From contig CALNXK010000168.1 in assembly GCA_942486035.1 (NCBI GenBank), forward strand, positions 62,001-126,000: a stretch of 64,000 bases of DNA, written 5' to 3'. This document shows positions 54,901-63,900 of the stretch, in pieces. The DNA comes from Porites lobata. Its lineage: Eukaryota; Cnidaria; Anthozoa; Scleractinia; Poritidae. How positions within the stretch are numbered: the stretch's first letter is position 1; every line of letters starts with the position of its first letter. The position numbers and the translations under genes are program-made. The notes beneath the pieces were generated by a model. It was not told the DNA's origin, ran no database searches, and was given only the letters and a program-made list of their open reading frames with translations.

Positions 54901-57900
54901 CGAAGCAGAAGCCACTAGGCTGTAAAGTAACAGTACTTAACCACACGTGCTGCAATGATAGGAAGAGCTAAAATAACCAAGATGTGCATCTTATTTAAGA
55001 CCTCATCACCATGAATGTCTTTTGTCCTTATGGACGATGACAAGAAAAACACTTATGTATCACCATCTTGTACCAATACAATACGAAATATACACGAATA
55101 AGACAACACTATTTAATGCTGAGTTTTGCCAATGTGTTAAGAATTGTAAAGAACAGTTTACACAAAGTTTACAACCTTTTATTGTTTCGTAGTGAAAGAC
55201 AGAGTTATGAAGGTTCAAACTCAACAGATTCTTCATAAAATGAGGGTTCATACATTTTGCTCGGACACTGAATCTAACCTGATTTTATTTACTTATTATT
55301 TTGTGATAAAAGGCATCAAAAGCTCGGTATTGTTCCAAGACCCTTAAGATACTTACACAAAACCCCTGTGATGGCTTGTTCAAACACCTTCTTGGATAGC
55401 TCATCAATACACGGTGGAACAGCTGTCTTGTTTACAGTAGGAGGATTTTCTGTTCTAAAGCTGAGGAAAAGCAAGAGGGCAACAAATTGTTCATATATTT
55501 TAAAAGGCTTGATTACAATACTGTAAAAAATATGCCAGCAACGACATTTGCAAGCTAATCATATGAAGTGGAAATGATGAAAGAAATACCTTCTGTGTGA
55601 CAAAACTTGATGTAAAATTGATTCAGTGTCTTCCAGTGACATCATGGCGATCAAAAATGACTGTAGGAGAAAAAAATGTAATGTTCCAACTCTCACGACT
55701 TAAGGATATCTTAAAACGATTTTGGCATGTTCCGTTACATGCAAAATTGTTCACATTACGTATACCAGTATTTAAAAGCTGTTTCAACTGTTCAAAACAA
55801 TCAAAACCTTGTTTTCAATTCCTCATATGGTAGCCTGCGTGGAAGAGAGGAAGAACTGAAGAAGAGAGAAGAAAACTCAAACCCTACCACACCCCTCGCA
55901 GAGTTTTCTGCTCACATCCCTTTGCACCATCCCCTAGACAGCATGCACACATCTCCTATTTGAAGCAGGTGACGTCTGTAACCAGGCTACTGTCTCCATA
56001 ATCTGATTGCTTGGAACAGGTTAATGAAAACTAAGGGTTTAAGGAATCAGAGTGCTGTAAACCCAATCTCGTGAAGGTAATCCAATCTTAACGTCTCTAT
56101 AATCATTACCTGCACAACCAGCCAGGCCTGTTCTCGGTAAAACACAGTGTGGTCTATTTGCATTGGAGACTGCTGAGGAATAACTGTCATATTTGGTGGA
56201 AGTGTTTTCAGCACTGTCAATGCTTTGTCAATAACCTGCAACAGACAATATCCATCATTGCCTTTAAACATTTATGGCTCTGTTTGCAAACCTGAGAATT
56301 CTTCCTTTCTCTTTCAACGGTTTTGACTCTTGACGACCTTCTTTGACTGTTAGGTACGAGTCACATGTACAGTCGACTCTCTCCTTACGGACACCTCCTT
56401 AAGTCAAACAGAACAACTCTGTAAAACGGAACCCCAGAGTTTGTCCCAGCCTTTCTTTACTTGTTTAGTTGACTCTCTATACGACGGATATCTCTCTAAG
56501 ACTAGCCTGCGAGCAAGCTCTTCTGTTTGGGCGAGTGAAACGAGTCTCGCAAGAACGCGCGAGCGACCGGCGAAGCCGCGAGGTGCAGAACGGCCCCTCG
56601 CTGGCGCGTTCTTGCGAGGCTCGCTTCGCTTGCCCAAATAGGAGAGCTTGCTCGCTCGCATGCTACTCTAAGACGGACACTTGCTCCCGGTTCCAAAGGC
56701 GTCTGTCTTAAAGAGAGTTGACTGTACAACACTGTAAAACGAAAAAAGTCAGCTCTAGCACTGTCTTTTAGCTTTCTTACATTTAAAGATTACACTCGCC
56801 TTACCATAGTAACAGGAAGTGAAACAGGATTGGTGCTTTCTGGATAAAATATTGACAGGCATGGTCCTGATGTTTCAGCACTGTTATACCTTAGCTAAGA
56901 AGCAAAAACACTTTCTTTTAATACAAAGTAAGGCATTCACACTGCGTAGGTTATGCAAAGAAGGGCATGACAACACGTTATATAAACTATCTCATTACTT
57001 GCTGTATTAAACCTAGAAAACTGTGGTGCTGTTGGGAAATTTGAACGCCCTTAAGCTCAAATCTAAACGATTTTTTCTGAGCTGGAAATTATGAGCACTT
57101 CACTCCAGAGGAAAGGATAATTTTAAGCAGAAAGTTAAAATAAAATGCAGTTTCCACTTCTAATTCTTGGACCTGAAACTGATTTATGGGCCAAACTATG
57201 CCCAGGACCAACCTTCTGTGGCTCTTTGAGCATTCTCCTGTTACCGCCACCAAATTTGCCCAAAACCCTGAAAGCCACATGAGCAATACTATCATGTGGA
57301 TTGCGAAGAGTTTTCCAAAGTGCCTGAAAACATAACATTTGGTGGCAAAAATGTTAAGACATTAACGGCATTTAATAAAGTTTTGTTCAAGTCCGGTTTT
57401 CATTAGCCCCAAAAGCACAAGCACAAGCATAAGAAAGTCCTTATCACCCTAAAAACTGGCCTTGATGTTAACATGCACAAGAACAAGGGTCAATTTTTAT
57501 TCTTTTTTGTGCTTGTGTTTTTCAACGTGATAAATGTCAAAACCTATCATTCTGCATATTGAGGAGGAATTCGTGTTGGGGGATTTAGACTTTTTTAAAC
57601 TAGACGTTTTTCTTTGTCCTTGTCGGAATTTTACACAGGGGAACTATTAAAAAGGACTTTTCTTCTCCTAATGCTTGAACTTTCAAAGCGAAAGTTAAGC
57701 TTAAGTATCCTCACTAAACAGCGCGAAAGAGCATTATTATCTTCAAAGTCAACTTACCTGGAAAAGTTCTGCTCTCACTGGTTGAATGTGGTCATACAGG
57801 AAGTCAGGTTGAAGATTGTCAACACACAGCTCCAGTGTCCGTAAGCCCTGGTTATCATACAATGTTAAAAAGGAAGAGTCAATCATATTGTTTGCCAGCT

Positions 57901-60900
57901 GAACTTAACATAGTGTCCCAAAGGGCCGAGAGAGAAGGATTTCACCCAGCTAATATCAACATAACTCCAGGCCACCTTCATAGGAAACAAAAGGAAAATA
58001 GGCCACAGAACTTCAAAGCTGTTTGATTCATCGCCTAGTAATTGCATTTGGTAAAATCCAACTAGTGGTCTATTATCAGTGCTACATTCTGATTGGTTGA
58101 GCTACTACTAGGCTATATGTTATAGTCCACTAGTAGCGAAAAGAGCCACATTTTTGGCAGCAAAAAAAGGATTAAAGTCTAGCTTTAACTAGCTGAAGTT
58201 GTTTGGTCTCGATAGGTTTGACCAACTAGTTGGATTTTACAAAAACAATTATTCCTCTAGCCCTCATGGCCTTGAGTCAATAGCCCATTCGGGCTTGAGA
58301 AATAATTGTTTAATACCCAACAACTTAAAATCTTATTGACAGCCCTGACCCAGGTAACAAGAAAGTTTTTAATACCTGACTGACAAGTGTTTGGGATCCA
58401 TTTAAAGCAGAAACAAGTGGATCCATCAGCATAGGCAAGTATGGCAACAAAGAGCTGAAAAGGAATAAAACAGCAGCTTTCAATGGGAATCTTGAGCTGG
58501 CCCGTTCTACATTTAATGATCTATTACTTACCAGTACACTCCATACAACTCAGCATTTTTGACAAAAAAGGAATCTTGCTACAACCTGGATCTCATTTAC
58601 GTGCTTGTGTTTATAGGTTTCAACATAACTTAAATAGGAAACATGAATTAAGACGGAATCCGTTAGGAAATTGAGTAATTTTAATTTTCAGTGGACAAAA
58701 GCCTTGTACCAGAATAATAATATTTAAACAACATTTTATTCTTTTTTACGTTTTTCAAGGGCTAAAGATGTGATAAATCATCTGTAGTAACACCAAAGAA
58801 AATTTGTCATGAAAGTCCGAGAAAATAAATGTCAAATTTCACAAGAATGGTGATTACTCAGGTAAAATTCTGAAAATTTCATTTGTAATAAGAAATTTTG
58901 GGAAACGTGACATTCATTTTCTCGGGCTCCCATAAGACAATTTTTTTTGTGTTACTATTGATGAATCGTTACATCTTTAGCTCTTGAAAAACGTAAGAAA
59001 GAATGCAATATGCACACTATGTTCTTTACACACAAGGCTGATGTGTGATGGTTGGCATTGTGGCTGCTTTTCATCTCATTATCTGAGCTCCCATCTTACC
59101 TCAGCCTGACAGGCACTGTGAGGCACAACTCAACAAACAAGTCTTTCATGTACTGACGATGGATACCACTCTGAAGGTTGTTCAGTCCTTAGAAACAAAA
59201 AGGCAAGCAATTATTGGTAAGCAAAAGTTAAGAAGGGTTCATTCATTTAATAAAAGGTAATTTCAAAATTTTCCCATGTTATGATGCTATTATATACTTG
59301 ACAATGTAAATCAAAGGCCAAATTTAAACAGCTGTGTTTAATGCACAAGTGGTAGACTAGTCGCCGCCCAGTTAGCTCAAAAGGATAAGCGTCGGTCTAC
59401 CGAGCGGGAGGTCGTGGGTTCAAACCCCGGCCGGACCAGCACTCAGGGTCTTTAAATAACTGAAGAGAAAGTGCTGCCTTTGTAATAACATCTGCTAACG
59501 GTTTGACTTTCTAGTCTTCTCGGATAAGGACAATGAACCGTGGGCCCCGTCTCACAAGCCCTTGCACATGTGATAAAAATATCTGTGGGACGTTAAAGAA
59601 CCCACACACTCTTCGTAAAGAGCAGGGCACGTAGTGCCCAGTGTAGTGGTCTATCTCACTTTCACACTCATGTATGGGGGCATCATTACTCATTCCTTCA
59701 TTACTTGTAAACTGCACCTTAAGCAGTCTGGCATGACACTAATGCCTCAACCTCATCCTCATCCTATAAATGACGTGATTATTAGACTTCTACCATAGCT
59801 ACATAGTACCTAGATGAAATGAAACACTAACCCTGTAGCAAGTTGGGTAGGAGAGGCAAAAACTCTTGATACAAAAGATCATGACTTCCTGAAAATTAAT
59901 GAGAAAAAAATAATTTCATCTTTGTTCAATGCTTCTCTTTAATAATACTATAGTTTCTTTGTGATGAAGAACTGTTATTGACGCAGTAAAACTAGTTAAG
60001 GAACACCAGCAAATTATCAGACCAGAAATGGTACAACTATCCCATACAATTTTTATTCAAACATTATCCTACCAATATATTTAAAGCGCCATTTTAGAAA
60101 AGAGAGAAGTTGCATGTTCTATTTGGTATTGCAAAGTAAAAGACACAAATTTATAATCTTAGAGCTAAAGTTTGAAGATCTCATCATACACAACAGAGTG
60201 AAGATAAAGGGAAAAACAGATTACTGCAGAGAGGTGAGGCATAATTATATGTATAGATTCTATGGAACATTTCAGAAAAATTACCTCCACCAATGGATCT
60301 AAAAAGTGCTCTCAACAGTAAGAAATAATTGTATGGCTCCTTGGATGTACAGGCAAGCTCCATGGAACGATTTACAATCTCATGTAAATGAGGCTGCAAG
60401 TAAAAAAAATCAGCTGTCAATGCCAACCAAGGGGCTGTTTACAAGGAGGGAGGAAGATCCTAGTACCAGGAAGATCCTAGAAGGTGGAATAACTTTACGT
60501 TGGGTTTACATGCAGAAATTTCAGCCCGTGAGTTGTCCAAGTAGAGAAGGTTAGAGAAGGGATTAAAAATGGCAGACGACAAAATCAAAAATGTAATTTG
60601 GGTCCTTCTGCTCTCTTTACTGGTGTAAATCACTACCTTTCAGCTGAATTAACACAATAATCTGCTCGTAGATTACTCCAAATGAAATGGTTGGTCCTTT
60701 ATGCCATAATTAGGCACTGAACGACCCGCCAACATTTTGTCGCGTTTGTCCCTAGTACTAGGATCTTCCTAGCAAAAGCAGTTTACATGGCGCTAGGATC
60801 TTCCTACCTCTCAGCTAGGAAGATCCTAGTACTAGGAAGATCCTAGTGCTAGGGACAAGTACAACCCTTTGCATGTAAACTGAATACAGAAAACATTATG

Positions 60901-63900
60901 GCGCTAGAATGATCCTCCCTCTAGGATCTTCCTCCCTCTATGTAAACAGCCCTTAAGAGACAAACTAGAACAAGACAAATTAATTTATTAGTTACACGAT
61001 TGTATGCTGTTAGACATAAACTGTTCCTAGGCCAGAATTCAAATACAATGAATGTTTTTTATAAAACATTAATGAGAACTCCTTTTTCTGATCAAAAAAA
61101 TTACCTTCAGCATTTGTTCATTTTCAGAGGCAAAAAGAGATACTGATCCAAACACAAGCTTGAACAGTTTGAGGTAGAGGTTGGACCGCTCCATATTAGC
61201 TAAAAGTGAAAAACATATAATTATAATTTTATTACACTAAAATACAAGCATTTAGTTACTAATAGAAGTTGGCATTCAAATACGAAATGATTTTATAGTT
61301 TATACTACTACATGAGAAATTTCTGCAATTTGATTGGCTTAGAGCAGTGATATTTCAGCTTGATTTGAAATACCTACACGTGAAAATTACAAACCTTTTG
61401 TGGGTAGTAGTATAAACAAATAATAGCATGATTTGTACGTGATATTTGGCATAAATACCACTTGTGATATTTCAAAATTGTCTCAAATTTCACTCACCTA
61501 ACGGCTCAGGAAATTTCGAATAACAATTTTGAAATATAACCCGTGGTATTTATGCCAAATATCACTACAAATCATGCTATTACCTATACTAATCCTTAAC
61601 AGGAAATCATTTGGGAAGTTGGGAAGGATTAATAGACATCAACTTTCTTGAACGTTAAGTTCTACAGGTCATTTTTAAAATATTGCTAGCCCTACATTTG
61701 AAGCTTATTATTATGTCAGTGCTACAATTGGCAACAAAATCGTTGAGAAACTGTCTTCAAATGGGGCAACTTCTGAAAGCAAAACAATCCACACCCCTCT
61801 CCCCTCCCCTCCACTCAAAGTTGGGTGTTAGTTGTTTTCTACAAGTAGCTCAAACAGAGACACAACATTGCACGAGGGAGGGTGGAGAGAAAGCTTTAGT
61901 TTCCCCTTTTTGAGTTGGCAAAACATCAGAAAGGCCCCATAAGAGCAAAGTGTCTCACTTAATGTTGACACAGATTGTGGCTAACAAAAAGGGGAAATTT
62001 TCTACACAGCCCCAAAAATGACATCTCCAAAATTCATTTCTTGGTTTTACTCCAAACATTCTTGGATTTTCTAGAACATAAAAATAACTGCTACTCACTT
62101 CCCATTTCATCGAGTCTGTCTAGCAGAAATCGCACAAGGATTGTAGCAAATGTTGCTGATGTGTTTGGGTTTGCAAGAAATGAGTTGGGGATAATCTGTA
62201 AAGAAATCAAATTTCAGTACAGTAATTGTATATTGAAAATGTTACAATTATAATTATTATACTGTTAATACTTGGATTTACTTATAATAAAGGCGTAGCC
62301 CCATTTTCTAATAATATTAACTAATACTAATAATTGATTGACAGTTTTTTGCCCAGAAGCTCAATATAAATTATTATTCATGGTTAACTTTTAAACTAAG
62401 GGTCGACTAATTAAATACAAGTAAACCCATTCTGTTAATGCATTTTCTGGATCATGTTACTCAAAACTGAGAGCTTATCACTGAAAAAGCTTGGTTCAGA
62501 TAAATATTTATTATAAGCTATCGTAAAATTCCGAAAATAAGCCCCTCCATGTATAAGCCCCTCCAAATATAAGCCCCCCAAACCAGTAATGCAAAAAAAC
62601 CCTCCATTAAATCGCTCCTCCAAATATAAGCCCCCCGGGGGCTGGTACTCGGAAAATTGCCCTCAAATACAAAGTAAAACAAAGCAAAAACGATAAATTT
62701 ACTTCCAACTATGAGGCTTGCCCAATCAATTTTGAAACACAAATTTCCCTCCATAGATAAGCCCCTCCGAATATAAGCTCCTCCAAAAATAAGCCCCTCA
62801 AAAAGGGCTTTTGAAAAATATAAGCCCCAGGCCTTTTTTTTGGAATTTTAAGGTATTTTGAAAAAAATCATTGACTGTCTCTCACCTGAAGTGCATAGTT
62901 TGTGTGAATTCTTTCCACTAAATACTAAGAAAAAAAAGAAATGTTAGTCTGATGAATATGTGACACATAATATTAAACCCACAAATATTAATAAATTATC
63001 ATTATTGTCACACTAAGACCAATAGTATTGTTTAAGGTGGCTGAACACAGTTTAGGCAGCTTGTGAGTATATGTCATTTGCCAAATTATGGCAAGAAAAA
63101 GGTTGCAGCTCACAAGCTGAAACTTGGCAAGTGAAAAATAAACTGATGAAAGATTTTGATTGACAGGTAGAATTTGACTTTTTTGCACTTTCCATGGCAA
63201 CATGAACGACTGAATACAACCTTAAAATTTCACTTTTGCTGAGTCTACTTAAAACTTGCTCATTAGATTTTCCTATAAACTTGCACACGGCTTATTATAA
63301 GTAATCATTACCATTTGAAACTTATTTGACCAAATTTTAACAGACGGGTTTTTAGATAATCAATAATATAATTGTACTGTAATTATTAAATGCGCCACAA
63401 AATTCGTCTGTTCAACTACCATTTTAAAGTTTTCATTATTTAAAATATGATAAAAGCAAAACCTCGGCCAAATATCTCAAAATTTTAATGAGTAGATTTT
63501 GAGAAATCGTCACCTGTGTATCATTGATTTTTCACCACCATGTTTGTTTGTCTAATTTAAAACACTCGCCGTCATGCGAGTTGCCGCTGACCGCCCGCAA
63601 AACTGGCAGAAGTTCAGCCACCTTAAGTACAGTACCTTGATACTGGCTGTAAAGACTTCCTTAAATGTGGATGTATTCATCATGGTAAACTAATAAATTA
63701 AAAAAAAAACAAGTAAACAGAACAGGTTATTGGCATAGCCTAGACATGCACACATAATAGCAAAAAAGGCAGTGTAAAATACAGACTACGGACTATTGAT
63801 CTTACACTGACTGAAAGCAAACAATGAATTTAAGCAATCACAAGGAAAAAAACACTCACAACTCCTGCAAAATGTTCCAAGATTTCTTTTTCTTCTTTCA

